Below are positions 25,389 to 35,330 of a stretch of DNA of 64,000 nt, piece after piece. The notes below the pieces were generated by a model. That model searched no databases. It saw nothing but the letters and a program-made list of their open reading frames with translations, and was not told the DNA's origin. Numbering within the stretch: the first letter of the stretch is position 1; each line of letters starts with the position of its first letter. The translations under genes were made by a program, and so were the position numbers. The stretch is from positions 248,001 to 312,000 of the forward strand of contig CALIAZ010000002.1 of assembly GCA_938045565.1 (NCBI GenBank), written 5' to 3'. This stretch comes from an uncultured Atopobium sp. GTDB taxonomy: Bacteria > Actinomycetota > Coriobacteriia > Coriobacteriales > Atopobiaceae.

Positions 25389-26747
25389 CTACCTCAGCTC
25401 AAACGAATCGGCATCGGTGATGCAGACGCAGGTGTCATAGAACGCCCTGAGTGCCTGGTACCCTAAAAGCGTGTCTTTGGTGCCCGCGGTCTCGTACACG
25501 GAGTGCATAGCAAGCTGTGGCAGACCTACGTCAACGGCGTGCATGCTGGCCTGAATGTTGGAGAGGTTGCCCAGAGTTGATCCGCCTGGCATGTCGCTCC
25601 TGTTAGCAAAGACCTGGTAAGGAATGTTTTGCTGCTTCCAAATAGCCTCGACAATGGCGCGGCTAAACGCATCAGTGCAGTATGACTGACGTGCTGCTTC
25701 CTTGATAACCATGCCGCCATTGAGATACGGCTTGTTGGCCGCATCGTGCTTCTCGGGATAATTGGGGTGTACCGCATGCGCGTTATCGCAGCTTACCAGC
25801 AAAGATGCCGAGAGCGCGCGGTAGTAATCTTCTTGCGTAAAGCCAAGCGTGGCGTTAACGCGCTGCAGTGTGTCTTTAAGGAACGTAGACTTTGCGCCCT
25901 GCTTGGTATTTGAGCCAACTTCTTCGTTATCAAAGCAGGTATACACAGAGATGTCCTGCTCATTTGAGGAAGCAAGGAAGGCCTTAAGCGCTACAAAGGC
26001 GCACTGAAGGTCATCCAAGTGACCAGCGGAAACAAACTCCTTCTTAGCGCCCCAAATGCGACCACCCGTGTGATCAACTAAGAACAAATCGCGAGAAAGA
26101 ATGTCCTCTTGAGACACGCCTGCTGCGTCTGCTACCAGGGCGTTAAAGGCACCAGGATTAAGCTCTCCAGCACTAAAGAGTGGCATCAAATCTTTAGCAC
26201 GATTAAACTCTGGCGAGAGACCATTTTTGTGCTCAAGATGAATAGCCAGGCTTGGAATCATGACAACGTCGTCTTCAATGTTGACCAGCCTGGACTCTAC
26301 CTTGTTTCCTACCTTGACCAGCACGCGACCAGCAATGCCCAAAGGACGGTCAAACCACGTGTGGTCAAGCATACCGCCATATGCCTCGGTGTTCAGACGA
26401 AGCGAGTTGCCCTCACCGGTAAGCTCTGGCTGAGCTTTTACCTTGTAGGTTGGAGAATCGCCATGGGCAACAGCAAGCTGGAAGTGATAGGGAGCATCAG
26501 CGCTTGAGGTTTGGGACTCACGGTACTTCTCGCCAACTTTCCAGGCAACAATTGAAGAATTGTTGCGCATGGTAAAGTAAGAGCCGCCAGGCTGAACATC
26601 CCAAGAAGAACCCTCGGAGAGATAGGTAAAACCGTTCTCTATCAGGTAATCTTTGATGGTTTGTGTGGTATGAAACATAGAAGGGCTCTGCTTAATGAAA
26701 GCAATAAGCTCCTCAGAAAGAGCAAGTGACTCATTCAAATCAGACAT
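25389..26747 (-). CDS. M18-family aminopeptidase
   Basis: Cytosolic dinuclear-metal aminopeptidase, typically releasing acidic N-terminal residues. Motifs in order are AVAHGDSPTYKVK (first metal His and Asp), SAGHLDDLQCA (bridging Asp), CFDNEEVGSNTKQGA (catalytic and metal Glu), SCDNAHAVHPNYPEKHD, and HSVYETAGTKD (last metal His). The 452-residue length is normal. It begins in a 153-bp divergent gap shared with the exonuclease-like gene on the plus strand. The spermidine synthase-like gene follows after 73 bp. Confidence 0.93.
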   Translation of the reverse strand: MSDLNESLALSEELIAFIKQSPSMFHTTQTIKDYLIENGFTYLSEGSSWDVQPGGSYFTMRNNSSIVAWKVGEKYRESQTSSADAPYHFQLAVAHGDSPTYKVKAQPELTGEGNSLRLNTEAYGGMLDHTWFDRPLGIAGRVLVKVGNKVESRLVNIEDDVVMIPSLAIHLEHKNGLSPEFNRAKDLMPLFSAGELNPGAFNALVADAAGVSQEDILSRDLFLVDHTGGRIWGAKKEFVSAGHLDDLQCAFVALKAFLASSNEQDISVYTCFDNEEVGSNTKQGAKSTFLKDTLQRVNATLGFTQEDYYRALSASLLVSCDNAHAVHPNYPEKHDAANKPYLNGGMVIKEAARQSYCTDAFSRAIVEAIWKQQNIPYQVFANRSDMPGGSTLGNLSNIQASMHAVDVGLPQLAMHSVYETAGTKDTLLGYQALRAFYDTCVCITDADSFELR

Positions 26748-26900
26748 CCGTAAAACCTTTCATAGAACTGTGTTGCATTCAACAGCCTAGCACGCATTTT
26801 TGGTGAGGCGCACACTTTCTAAAAAATGACGCAAAGAATACGCGCTTCAGGGTAGATACTTATATGTTGAACTAATTCTCATCCACCAAAGCGAGAGTGT

Positions 26901-27869
26901 ATGGATATCAATCAAGCTATTGAGCATGCAAATGCGTTTGTCATACCTGGCCTTCTTGTTGATGATCAGTCCATCATCGGCGAGGTCAACAAAAACTGTG
27001 ATGCCATTAAAACGCTGCTTGATGCCTGGAAAGAAGCTCCTTTAGGCCAAGAGCCTGTAGAGTTTTCTGTCATCCAGCAGCTTGCTGATAGAACGCGCTC
27101 ACTCTGCGATACCTACGGCGTGGAGAGACTCAGAAACCATCGAGGTGTTGGACTTTCTCGCGGTCTTTCAAACGACGATCTTGCGGCTGCCGTTGCAAAG
27201 ATGCAGCGTCGTCGTCCTAAGGCTGTCTTTAAAACCGCAGGCCCCCTTCTTAACGACTTGCAAATTGCGTATGTCGAGAAGAGCGTTTCTGGCACGGTGC
27301 TGGGCATTGATATTGAGACCACGTCGCGCTTCCCTGAGCTGGGTTACATTGTTAACGTGGGCTTTGAGTTCTGGAATCTTGGTCGCAACACCGTTCCAGT
27401 AGAGCCTCACACTGTCTACTTTGGTATCCCAGAGATGTACAAAGAAAAAGGTGTCCCTCTTGCCGATATTCACCAGATTACCTGGAAAGATGTTGAGGGC
27501 AAAAAATCATTTAGAGACGATAAGAAAGCTCAAGAGGCTCTGCTGGCAACTATGAAAAAGATTCCTTTTATGGCCCACAACGCTGCCTTTGAGGATTCTT
27601 GGTTCATGTTCAACATTGATGGCTACGCAGAGGCTAGAAAAGCAGGCAAGATTATTGTTATTGACTCTCGCGACATCTGCCGTCGCTTGGATCCAGAGAT
27701 TAGGTCTCTTCCCCGCGAGTCTTCTCCTGCCGCGCTTGAGAACTGGGCACAGCGTAGGCATACACTTGCAGCAGACGAGAAGGAACGCCACTTGGGACTT
27801 GAAGACGTAGACCTTATGATTCGTACCGTTCAAGCAGAATTTGCAGACCACAATATGTTTGAAGACTAG
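26901..27869 (+). CDS. DnaQ-like DEDD 3'-5' exonuclease domain protein
   Basis: Probable nuclease. The C-terminal 190 residues form an RNase T/DnaQ-type exonuclease domain: GIDIETTSR (first Asp and Glu), MAHNAAFEDSWF, DSRDICRRL, and a final HLGLEDVDLM with His and Asp. All four acidic DEDDh positions can be placed. The first 130 residues are a separate helical region with QRRRPKAVFKT that I do not recognise. It lacks polymerase or helicase domains and stands alone, so it is not a replication proofreading subunit by context. No LexA-like site was seen upstream. Confidence 0.78.
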   Translation: MDINQAIEHANAFVIPGLLVDDQSIIGEVNKNCDAIKTLLDAWKEAPLGQEPVEFSVIQQLADRTRSLCDTYGVERLRNHRGVGLSRGLSNDDLAAAVAKMQRRRPKAVFKTAGPLLNDLQIAYVEKSVSGTVLGIDIETTSRFPELGYIVNVGFEFWNLGRNTVPVEPHTVYFGIPEMYKEKGVPLADIHQITWKDVEGKKSFRDDKKAQEALLATMKKIPFMAHNAAFEDSWFMFNIDGYAEARKAGKIIVIDSRDICRRLDPEIRSLPRESSPAALENWAQRRHTLAADEKERHLGLEDVDLMIRTVQAEFADHNMFED

Positions 27870-27960
27870 GCAACGTTGTCGGTCATATGTGTTCAAGCGT
27901 TATACTAAAGAGTGCATAAACTAGATTTTCTCGCTAGAAAATAACCGCCAAGGAGGAGTT

Positions 27961-29475
27961 TTGTCAGAGAAGCAGGTTAGAGTACGTTTTGCGCCATCCC
28001 CAACAGGTAAGTTGCACATCGGAGGTGCACGTACTGCTATCTATAACTGGGCTTTTGCTCGCGCAAATGGTGGCAAGTTTATTCTTCGTATTGATGACAC
28101 AGATCCTACGCGCTCAACTGAAGAGAACACTCAGATTATTCTACGCGCTATGAAGTGGCTTGGTCTTGATTGGGACGAGGGTCCCGATAAGGGCGGCGAT
28201 TGCGGTCCTTATAGCCAGACCGAGCGTCTTGATTTGTATCGTGAAGCAGCAAATAAACTGCTGGCAGAGGGCAAGGCGTACCCTTGCTTCTGCACACCAG
28301 AGAAGCTTGCCGAAGACAAGAAGGCTGCTGAAGAGCGCCACGACCCCTTCCAGGGCTATCAGCGGACCTGCAGAAACATTGATCCTGTAGAGGCTCAGCG
28401 CCGCATTGATGCTGGCGAACCTTATACCATCCGCATCAAGGTTCCTCTGGACCGCGGCGATGTCATTGTCCACGACGCTGTTCACGGTGATGTAACCTTT
28501 AACGCTCGCGAGCTTGATGACTTTATCATCTTCCGCTCTGACGGCACCCCAACCTATAACTTTGCCACTGTTGTTGATGACGCTGGTATGGGCATTACCC
28601 ACATTATTCGTGGCGATGACCACCTGTCTAACACTCCTCGTCAGATTATGGTGTACGAGGCTCTGGGCGCACCTGTTCCAACCTTCGCTCATATCTCCAT
28701 GATTTTGGGTCCTGACGGCAAGAAGCTCTCTAAGCGCCATGGCGCAACTTCTGTTGAGGAGTATCGTGACCAGGGCTATCTTGCAGATGCCTTTGTCAAC
28801 TACCTGGCTCTTCTCGGCTGGTCACTTGATGGCGAGACAACCATTATTCCTCGTGACGTTTTGGCGTCTCAGTTCTCTTTAGATCACGTTTCCAAAAACC
28901 CTGCTAAGTCCGATCCAGAGCGTCTGAACTGGATTAATGCAACCTATCTTGCCACTATGGACAACCAGACCTTTGCAAAGACTGTTCTGATTCCAGAGCT
29001 TGTGGGCGCGGGTCTTGAGCCTGTTCAAGGCAACGCAACTGATGCAGATGAGATTTACGCAACTCGTCCAGGCTGGTATAACCTGCTCTCCGAGATTCTT
29101 CGTCCTCGTACCACAGTAAGTCCAGACGTTATTGAGAAGTCACGCTTTTTGTATGAGGGTGCAAACGTCACCTTTGACCAGAAGAGTGTCGAGAAGGGCC
29201 TTACCAAAGACGCTGCTCAGAGTGCTACCGTCCTTGCGGCTGCAAGGACTGCTCTTGAGGGCGTTTCTGAGGACGAGTGGAAGGCTACAGCAATTGATGC
29301 TGCCCTTGAGGTGCTTCCAGAGCAGCTTGATCTCAAGAAGCGCATTGTTTTTCAGTCCATTCGCGTTGCTGAATGCGGCAACATGGTCTCCCCTCCTCTT
29401 GGAGAGTCTATGGAGCTGCTTGGTCGTGAGGTTTGCCTTGCTCGCCTTGACCGCGCTCTGGAGCTTTGCAAATAA
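27961..29475 (+). CDS. gltX: Glutamyl-tRNA synthetase
   Basis: Charges tRNA-Glu, and in organisms lacking GlnRS also tRNA-Gln, which is then amidated. The HIGH-type motif is SPTGKLHIGGARTA (HIGG at 19-22) and the KMSKS-type motif is KKLSKRHGATSVEEY. The middle contains IRGDDHLSNTPRQ. The 504-residue length is typical. Its TTG start at 27961 has AAGGAGGAG 2-3 nt upstream. A good terminator follows. The tRNA-Gln and tRNA-Glu genes lie 2 kb downstream. GlnRS is not in this window, so discrimination cannot be judged. Confidence 0.95.
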   Translation: MSEKQVRVRFAPSPTGKLHIGGARTAIYNWAFARANGGKFILRIDDTDPTRSTEENTQIILRAMKWLGLDWDEGPDKGGDCGPYSQTERLDLYREAANKLLAEGKAYPCFCTPEKLAEDKKAAEERHDPFQGYQRTCRNIDPVEAQRRIDAGEPYTIRIKVPLDRGDVIVHDAVHGDVTFNARELDDFIIFRSDGTPTYNFATVVDDAGMGITHIIRGDDHLSNTPRQIMVYEALGAPVPTFAHISMILGPDGKKLSKRHGATSVEEYRDQGYLADAFVNYLALLGWSLDGETTIIPRDVLASQFSLDHVSKNPAKSDPERLNWINATYLATMDNQTFAKTVLIPELVGAGLEPVQGNATDADEIYATRPGWYNLLSEILRPRTTVSPDVIEKSRFLYEGANVTFDQKSVEKGLTKDAAQSATVLAAARTALEGVSEDEWKATAIDAALEVLPEQLDLKKRIVFQSIRVAECGNMVSPPLGESMELLGREVCLARLDRALELCK

Positions 29476-29540
29476 CGCGTGAATGCGTGCCTGCCGCGTA
29501 TTCTTCCAAGCGTAAGTGGGTATCAAAAGTAAAACCACAC

Positions 29541-29577
29541 AAGAGCTGTAAAACAGATGGTTTTGCAGCTCTTTTAT
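29541..29577 (+). terminator. Terminator of gltX
   Basis: AAGAGCTGTAAAAC pairs with GTTTTGCAGCTCTT (one mismatch or G-U) around a 5-nt loop and runs into TTTATCGTT. It lies about 65 bp after the gltX stop and just before the serine dehydratase gene. Confidence 0.8.
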
Positions 29578-29607
29578 CGTTACCGTTTGTTTAGTTTTGG
29601 AGTAACT

Positions 29608-31257
29608 ATGATTTCTATGTCTGCGTTTGAGGTCCTAGGCCCCATTATGGTGGGTCCTTCTTCCTCGCACACAGCAGGAGCCTTGCGCATTGCTTTGGTA
29701 GCACGCTCGCTTGCACCAAAGCAGCTGGAGCGCGTTGAGTTTTGGCTCTACAACTCCTTCTCTCATACCCACCTTGGTCACGGCACTGATTACGCTCTGA
29801 TTGCAGGCATCTTAGGCCTTGCTCCAGACGATACGCGCGTCCGTGAAGCACTTACTCTGGCAGAAGAAGTCCATCTTAACTACAGCGTTATTGAGAAGGG
29901 CGACGACGAGACTCTGCACCCAAACACCGTAGAAATTCACCTCTACGGCGCAGATAACGTTCACGTTTCTGTTATGGGTGAGTCCGTAGGTGGCGGCCGT
30001 ATTCGCATTTCTGGTGTTAACGGCGTGCGCATTCGCATGTCTGGCGATATGCCCACTATTTTTGTTTCACATCGCGATAAACCCGGTGTTCTTGCAGCTC
30101 TCACTACTATTTTGGCCACGCAAAACATCAATGTTGCAACTATGCGCACCTTCCGCTCAGAGCGTGGCGGCTTTGCCCACACTGTCTTTGAGATTGACGA
30201 GCCTATTGAGCAGAAAGTCCTAGATCTCTTCCAGCTGGCACCTCACGTTTCGTATGCCGCTCAGGTTTCCATTCCAGGAGCAGCTCCACAGGTCACAAAC
30301 GACGTGCTTTCAGGAGCCTTTGACAACGGCGCAGATCTTCTCGCCAGGTGCTCCAAGACGGGAGCCTCTATTGGCCAGATTATGCGCCAGCGCGAGAAGG
30401 ACCTGCGACCAGATGCCAACGTAGACGCTGAGATGGCTCATGTTCTTGAGATTATGCGCGATGAGGTTCACGACACTATCAAGAAGCCTCGTCAGTCCAT
30501 TGGCGGCCTGCTCAACGGTCAGGCCAAAACCGTAGCAAACACCCCAACAGCAATCTCAAGTGCGCTTATGGGCACCACGCAAACACGAGCCGTTGCCTAC
30601 GCTATGGCCGTGCTTGAGCGCTCAGCAACCATGGGCGTCATTGTTGCCGCTCCTACTGCAGGAGCTTCTGGCGTTGTACCAGGATCGCTTATCTCGGTAG
30701 CAGAAGAGATTGGCGCTACCGACGAGCAAGTTATTTCTGCGCTTTGGAATGCAAGCGCTATTGGAGCCATTCTAACCACCAACGCAAGTGTTTCTGGCGC
30801 TGAGGGCGGCTGTCAGGCAGAGGTTGGATCTGCTGCTGCCATGAGCGCATCTGCATTGACCGAGCTCTTGGGTGGCACTCCTCAACAGTGCTTGGACGCT
30901 GCTTCTATTGCCATCTCTAACCTTCTAGGACTAGTCTGTGACCCTGTCAGAGGACTAGTTGAGTATCCTTGCCAAGATAGAAACGCTATTGGTGTAGCCG
31001 CTGCCGTAAGCTCTTCTCAGCTTGCTCTTGCGGGCGTTGGTAACCCAATTCCGTTTGATGAGGTTGCACACGCTATGGCAGAAGTTGGCGCCGCGCTCCC
31101 TGTTTCTCTCAGAGAAACAGCTAAAGGTGGCCTTGCTGCAACTCCAAGTGCTCCTACCGCATGCGCAAGTTGCACCGGCTGTACCCCTCTTGACCAGGCA
31201 CTTATTGATGCAGAACGCATGCTCAGCTCAAATACTAGAGACGTTCCTTGCGCTTAG
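29608..31257 (+). CDS. sdaA: L-serine ammonia-lyase, iron-sulfur type, beta-ACT-alpha fusion
   Basis: Oxygen-sensitive enzyme deaminating serine to pyruvate and ammonia. The beta domain opens with VLGPIMVGPSSSHTAGA. An ACT domain follows (HRDKPGVLAALTTILATQNINVATM, about residues 150-215), then the alpha domain with the catalytic region TAGASGVVPG and the cluster-binding Cys in GAEGGCQAE and CDPVRGLVEYPC. It ends in a Cys-rich CASCTGC. The order beta-ACT-alpha in one 549-residue chain is a known fused form. ATG at 29608 is preceded by GGAG; an open frame extends 51 nt further upstream into the gltX terminator and was rejected. Confidence 0.93.
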   Translation: MISMSAFEVLGPIMVGPSSSHTAGALRIALVARSLAPKQLERVEFWLYNSFSHTHLGHGTDYALIAGILGLAPDDTRVREALTLAEEVHLNYSVIEKGDDETLHPNTVEIHLYGADNVHVSVMGESVGGGRIRISGVNGVRIRMSGDMPTIFVSHRDKPGVLAALTTILATQNINVATMRTFRSERGGFAHTVFEIDEPIEQKVLDLFQLAPHVSYAAQVSIPGAAPQVTNDVLSGAFDNGADLLARCSKTGASIGQIMRQREKDLRPDANVDAEMAHVLEIMRDEVHDTIKKPRQSIGGLLNGQAKTVANTPTAISSALMGTTQTRAVAYAMAVLERSATMGVIVAAPTAGASGVVPGSLISVAEEIGATDEQVISALWNASAIGAILTTNASVSGAEGGCQAEVGSAAAMSASALTELLGGTPQQCLDAASIAISNLLGLVCDPVRGLVEYPCQDRNAIGVAAAVSSSQLALAGVGNPIPFDEVAHAMAEVGAALPVSLRETAKGGLAATPSAPTACASCTGCTPLDQALIDAERMLSSNTRDVPCA

Positions 31258-31312
31258 AGATGCGTTTTATATAATATTTTTTGCTGCAAACAGAATTTCT
31301 TGAAATTATTGC

Positions 31313-31341
31313 TTGCATCTCTGACGAGTCTCCTTTATAGT
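31313..31341 (+). promoter_or_regulatory. Promoter of the tRNA-Gln/tRNA-Glu pair
   Basis: TTGCAT (31313-31318), a 17-nt spacer and TATAGT (31336-31341), about 34 bp before tRNA-Gln. Both hexamers match consensus well. Confidence 0.65.
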
Positions 31342-31374
31342 TATTTCTCGCGCTGATGCGCACGGATGACATCT

Positions 31375-31448
31375 TGGGATATCGTCTAGTGGTAGGACAG
31401 CGGATTCTGGTTCCGTCAACGGGAGTTCGACTCTCTCTATCCCAGCCA
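31375..31448 (+). tRNA. tRNA-Gln (anticodon CTG)
   Basis: A 74-nt cloverleaf with encoded CCA. Acceptor TGGGATA pairs with TATCCCA. Anticodon stem GCGGA/TCCGT closes loop TTCTGGT, giving CTG for codon CAG. Confidence 0.95.
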
Positions 31449-31467
31449 TGTCCTCCCAGTCATACAT

Positions 31468-31544
31468 GGCCCGTTCGTCTAGCGGTTCAGGACGCCGCCC
31501 TCTCAAGGCGGAGATCACCAGTTCGAATCTGGTACGGGCTACCA
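31468..31544 (+). tRNA. tRNA-Glu (anticodon CTC)
   Basis: A 77-nt cloverleaf with encoded CCA. Acceptor GGCCCGT pairs with ACGGGCT. Anticodon stem CCGCC/GGCGG closes loop CTCTCAA, giving CTC for codon GAG. It is 19 bp after tRNA-Gln, so the two are cotranscribed. Confidence 0.95.
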
Positions 31545-31551
31545 AATGTTC

Positions 31552-31577
31552 AAGGACTTCTTCGGAAGTCCTTTTTG
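31552..31577 (+). terminator. Terminator of the tRNA-Gln/tRNA-Glu unit
   Basis: AAGGACTTC and GAAGTCCTT pair around a stable TTCG tetraloop, followed by TTTGTTT, 8 bp after tRNA-Glu. Confidence 0.92.
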
Positions 31578-31699
31578 TTTATCTCAACACCACTTTTGCT
31601 TCTATCGTAAAATAGACCAGTCTGTTCAAAGTGGCTGTCACGCCCAGTCGTGTGACCCAGAAGTATAAGAATTTTTACTAACACCTTGATTGGATCAGG

Positions 31700-33874
31700 A
31701 TGTGGCTTGAGTTCTTCCAAAGTGTAGTTGTCATTATTGCCCTGCTCTACGTGCCGGGCGTCATTTTGTTGCATGCTTCCGGCATGCCAAAGCCCTGGGC
31801 ACTTGTTAGTGCTCCTTTGGTCAGCTGCGCCCTCTTCTTTATTGAGGGAGAAATCTTCAGCGCACTTAACATTCCCATCCCTTTGGCTGTAATGATTCTT
31901 GTTCCGCTGCTTATCACAGTTCTAGTCAATGGTTACGTTTTTTATGTTGCTCCCAAACACAAAGAACACCACAGAGGCGAGAAACCCAGCACATCCAAGA
32001 CGTCACAAGCGCTCAAGCCATCAACTTACCATGCACCAGCGTTTATCTGTGAAGAACTTCCCTTCTGGATGCCTCTTCTGTACATAGGAATTGGCCTTCT
32101 TACCGTAGGATTTCTTTTCTTACCCACCCTTCCGTCTGCCAGCTCCTTTGTACAGGGCTGGGATATTGTGCATCACTTAGATGTCACACAGGCAATGATT
32201 GAGTCTCAAAAGTACTCATCTATTCACTATGACTTCTACAGCACCGTAGAAGCTTCAATTACCCCTTGGGAGCCGGGAGCTTCGGGATTTTATCCTTCTG
32301 GCTGGAACATCATTGTTGCTTTAACAACACAGCTTGTTTCTACAACAGTTCCTATTGCAGGAAATGCACTCAACTTTGTTAGTGCAGCCATTGTCTTTCC
32401 GCTCTCAATCTGCTCGCTAATTGCCAAAGTTCTTCCCAAGCATCGCATTGCGCTTATCAGCGGAGCCTTTGTCTGCTTAGCATTTTTTGTCTTCCCCTGG
32501 TCGCTTTTAATCTACGGACCAATTTTTCCTAACACGGTAGCTTTCTGTGTAATGCCTTCTATTTGGTGGGTCTTTATGCAGATGACACGCTCAAAGACTC
32601 CAAAACACGATCTTATCTGGCTTATTGTCATATTTATTCTTGGCTTGATTACCCTCTTTATCTTGCATCCTTCCACGATTTTCTCGTCAATTGTTGTGCT
32701 TTTGCCTTGGAGTTTTGCACGCATTGGAGAGTCAAACCGCAGAGTTGTTCTCTTTGGAAAACAAATCAAGCCTGTCACGCTGGCATACGCATTCTTTATT
32801 TTTGCGCTGGTCATATGGTCTGTTTTCTATTACGTTTTGATTATTCGAGGCGTGGCTCTCAACTTCTGGTGGAGCGCTTACTCAAGCTTGCAAGATGCTA
32901 TTTTACACGCCCTTGGTATGGATTTTATTGGACAGTCATACGCAGGTGGAGAGCTTGTTTCTCCACAGCCCGTACTTTCTATTTGCGTGCTTGTGGGTGC
33001 CGTCTGGACGTTTAAGCACAAGCAGGCTCGCTGGATGGTATCTGCCTTTATGTACCTGTCCATACTCTGCATTTTTATTATTACGTTTGACGTTCCTTTG
33101 AAGGGATATCTCTCGGGATTTTGGTATACCGACCCATTCCGCATTGCGGCGAGCTGTGTCATTATGGCAATTCCACTAGCAGCGCTTGGCCTGGCAACCC
33201 TTGCCGAGGCTGCTCTGGAAGCGTTTGCCTCCTGGCGAGAAAAAGTTGCCCAGCGCCAAAGCAAGAATCAAGCTCAAGCTAAGGCCCGGACCTGCGTCTT
33301 TTGTACAGTTTGGGCCAAACCTCTGATTGCGGGAGCGGTCATTGCGTGTGTAGTTGTACTCAATTATGTGGTTCCTATGCCAAACCTTAAATCAGAAGAG
33401 CCAATTCCCGCTGCTATTGCCTTTAAACAAGCTTCCGAGAAGGCCTATGGTGATCACTACATTTTGACCTCGGAGGAATTGGAGTTTTTACGTCGCGTGG
33501 AACTTACCGTTCCTGCAGGCGCTATTATTGCAAACCTACCTCAAGATGGCAGTCTCTGGGCGTATGGCACTAACGACTTACATGTGCTCTGGCGCTTCCC
33601 TAACGGCTATGACGCCTCAGAGCGTCCTGCAAGCGCAATTCTTCGCAAGCGCCTTAATCGCATTGCGAGCGACCCTGAGGTGCTTCAGACGACACACGAT
33701 CTTAACGTACAGTACGTCCTTATTCTGAACAACGTTGTTGATTACTCCAACGCTGTAACCAGCACCTACAAACCTGGAACTTTTAGGGGCATCACGCAAA
33801 TAACAGACACCACCCCGGGTTTTGAGGTGGTGCTGGAAGAAGGTTCTATGAGGTTGTACAAAATTACCTTGTAA
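31700..33874 (+). CDS. Large polytopic membrane protein, DUF6541-like
   Basis: A 724-residue inner-membrane protein with about 12 predicted helices and a soluble C-terminal domain of about 170 residues. It resembles actinobacterial DUF6541 proteins and, more distantly, GT-C-type glycosyltransferase topology, for example acidic/His residues in the first outer loop (GWDIVHHLDVTQAMI). Function is not known; a role in surface-glycan assembly is only a guess. The early cytosolic loop (HHRGEKPSTSKTSQ) contains a perfect GGCGAGAAACCC word (31976-31987). The ribosome site before the ATG at 31700 is weak. It starts 120 bp after the tRNA terminator. Confidence 0.75.
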   Translation: MWLEFFQSVVVIIALLYVPGVILLHASGMPKPWALVSAPLVSCALFFIEGEIFSALNIPIPLAVMILVPLLITVLVNGYVFYVAPKHKEHHRGEKPSTSKTSQALKPSTYHAPAFICEELPFWMPLLYIGIGLLTVGFLFLPTLPSASSFVQGWDIVHHLDVTQAMIESQKYSSIHYDFYSTVEASITPWEPGASGFYPSGWNIIVALTTQLVSTTVPIAGNALNFVSAAIVFPLSICSLIAKVLPKHRIALISGAFVCLAFFVFPWSLLIYGPIFPNTVAFCVMPSIWWVFMQMTRSKTPKHDLIWLIVIFILGLITLFILHPSTIFSSIVVLLPWSFARIGESNRRVVLFGKQIKPVTLAYAFFIFALVIWSVFYYVLIIRGVALNFWWSAYSSLQDAILHALGMDFIGQSYAGGELVSPQPVLSICVLVGAVWTFKHKQARWMVSAFMYLSILCIFIITFDVPLKGYLSGFWYTDPFRIAASCVIMAIPLAALGLATLAEAALEAFASWREKVAQRQSKNQAQAKARTCVFCTVWAKPLIAGAVIACVVVLNYVVPMPNLKSEEPIPAAIAFKQASEKAYGDHYILTSEELEFLRRVELTVPAGAIIANLPQDGSLWAYGTNDLHVLWRFPNGYDASERPASAILRKRLNRIASDPEVLQTTHDLNVQYVLILNNVVDYSNAVTSTYKPGTFRGITQITDTTPGFEVVLEEGSMRLYKITL

Positions 33875-33879
33875 AAACG

Positions 33880-35142
33880 TTATGCTTGAAGTGCGGAAAC
33901 TACATTCTTAAGCTCCTGAACACGATCAGTTGCTTCCCACGTGAAGTCTGGGTCTTTGCGGCCAAAGTGACCGTATGCTGCTGTCTTAGAGAAGATAGGA
34001 CGGCGCAGCTTAAGATCTCTGATAATGGCACCAGGGCGAAGATCAAAGACCTTCTCGATAGCCTGCTCAATAACAGCATCGTCAACAATGCCAGTGCCAA
34101 AAGTATCAACCATGATAGACAGTGGATGAGAAACGCCAATAGCGTAAGCAAGCTGGACTTCACACTTCTTTGCAAGACCAGCTGCAACCACGTTCTTGGC
34201 AACCCAGCGGGCAGCATATGCTGCTGAACGGTCAACCTTGGTGCAGTCCTTACCAGAGAAGGCGCCGCCGCCATGACGTCCCATGCCGCCGTAGGTGTCA
34301 ACAATAATCTTTCTGCCAGTAAGTCCTGTGTCTCCCATAGGTCCGCCAACAACAAAACGACCAGTTGGATTGACGTAAATATCAGCGTTGTCCCAAGCAA
34401 TGTTGACCTCGCTCATAACAGGTGCAATAACGTGGTCGATCATATCCTGCTTGATGACGGACATATCTTCAATCTCTGGGGCATGCTGCGTGGAAACAAC
34501 AATGGCTGTAACCTCAACGGGTTTCTCGTCCTCATAGCGAACGGTAACCTGAGTTTTGCCGTCTGGGCGCAAATACTCGACCTCGCCAGACTTACGTACC
34601 TCTGAGAGGCGCTGAGCCAGACGCTGAGCCAGGTAAGCCGGCATGGGCATTAGAACATCGGTCTCGTCAGAAGCAAAGCCAAACATCATGCCCTGATCGC
34701 CTGCGCCGATAAGATCAAGCGGATCGGTGGTGCGTCCTGCCTGTGTGTCATAGGACTGATCAACGCCCTGGGCAATATCTGGGCTCTGCTCGTGGATGAG
34801 ACTCAAAACACCGCAGGTCTCACAGTCAAAACCATACTTAGCACGGTCGTAGCCAATATTTCTAAGCGTATTACGAACAATCTCCTGGACATCAATGTAG
34901 GATTGAGTGCGAATCTCTCCTGCTACCACAATAGTTCCTGTGGTAGCAAAGGTCTCACATGCACAACGAACGTTATCCAAGCAAGCTGGAACCCCACTTG
35001 GAGAAACGTATCCACGCTCTTCAAGCTCTGCCTCTTTTGCCAGGATTGCATCAAGAATTGCGTCAGAAATCTGATCGCAAACCTTATCTGGATGTCCCTC
35101 AGTAACACTTTCTGAGGTAAACAAATAGTTTTTGTGTGCCAT
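33880..35142 (-). CDS. metK: S-adenosylmethionine synthetase
   Basis: Forms SAM from methionine and ATP. Signatures: [13 protein letters not shown] (8-20), the [12 protein letters not shown] loop, [21 protein letters not shown] and the C-terminal [13 protein letters not shown]. The 420-residue length exceeds the usual 385-400, mainly because of an insertion of about 18 residues between DAIL and CACET (about residues 36-60). Catalytic His and Lys positions look intact. No SAM riboswitch was recognised in the roughly 120-bp leader. The codons for DEKPVE carry a CGAGAAACCC word. It converges with the DUF6541-like gene with 5 bp between stops. Confidence 0.96.
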   Translation of the reverse strand: MAHKNYLFTSESVTEGHPDKVCDQISDAILDAILAKEAELEERGYVSPSGVPACLDNVRCACETFATTGTIVVAGEIRTQSYIDVQEIVRNTLRNIGYDRAKYGFDCETCGVLSLIHEQSPDIAQGVDQSYDTQAGRTTDPLDLIGAGDQGMMFGFASDETDVLMPMPAYLAQRLAQRLSEVRKSGEVEYLRPDGKTQVTVRYEDEKPVEVTAIVVSTQHAPEIEDMSVIKQDMIDHVIAPVMSEVNIAWDNADIYVNPTGRFVVGGPMGDTGLTGRKIIVDTYGGMGRHGGGAFSGKDCTKVDRSAAYAARWVAKNVVAAGLAKKCEVQLAYAIGVSHPLSIMVDTFGTGIVDDAVIEQAIEKVFDLRPGAIIRDLKLRRPIFSKTAAYGHFGRKDPDFTWEATDRVQELKNVVSALQA

Positions 35143-35266
35143 GAACTATCCTTTCACGCATGGCTTTTCTGCTTATGCAGAATATTTGCGTTCTTCTACG
35201 CGCAACCACTCTTACTATACCCGCCAGAGCCATTTTTGAGCAGGATCAGTCAAGAAATTTTAAAAT

Positions 35267-35287
35267 GAGCACCACATGGGTGCTCTT
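35267..35287 (-). terminator. Terminator of the TetR-family gene
   Basis: On the minus strand GAGCACC pairs with GGTGCTC around 5 nt and is followed by ATTTTAAAATTT. It lies about 45 bp after the regulator's stop and before metK. Confidence 0.65.
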
Positions 35288-35330
35288 TAAATAGCATGGT
35301 TAAACTGGGATTATGCAAAAATACGTACGA

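Noticed and set aside
35143..35266. SAM riboswitch before metK
   Set aside because: No conserved SAM-I, SAM-II or SMK core could be matched by eye in the short leader.
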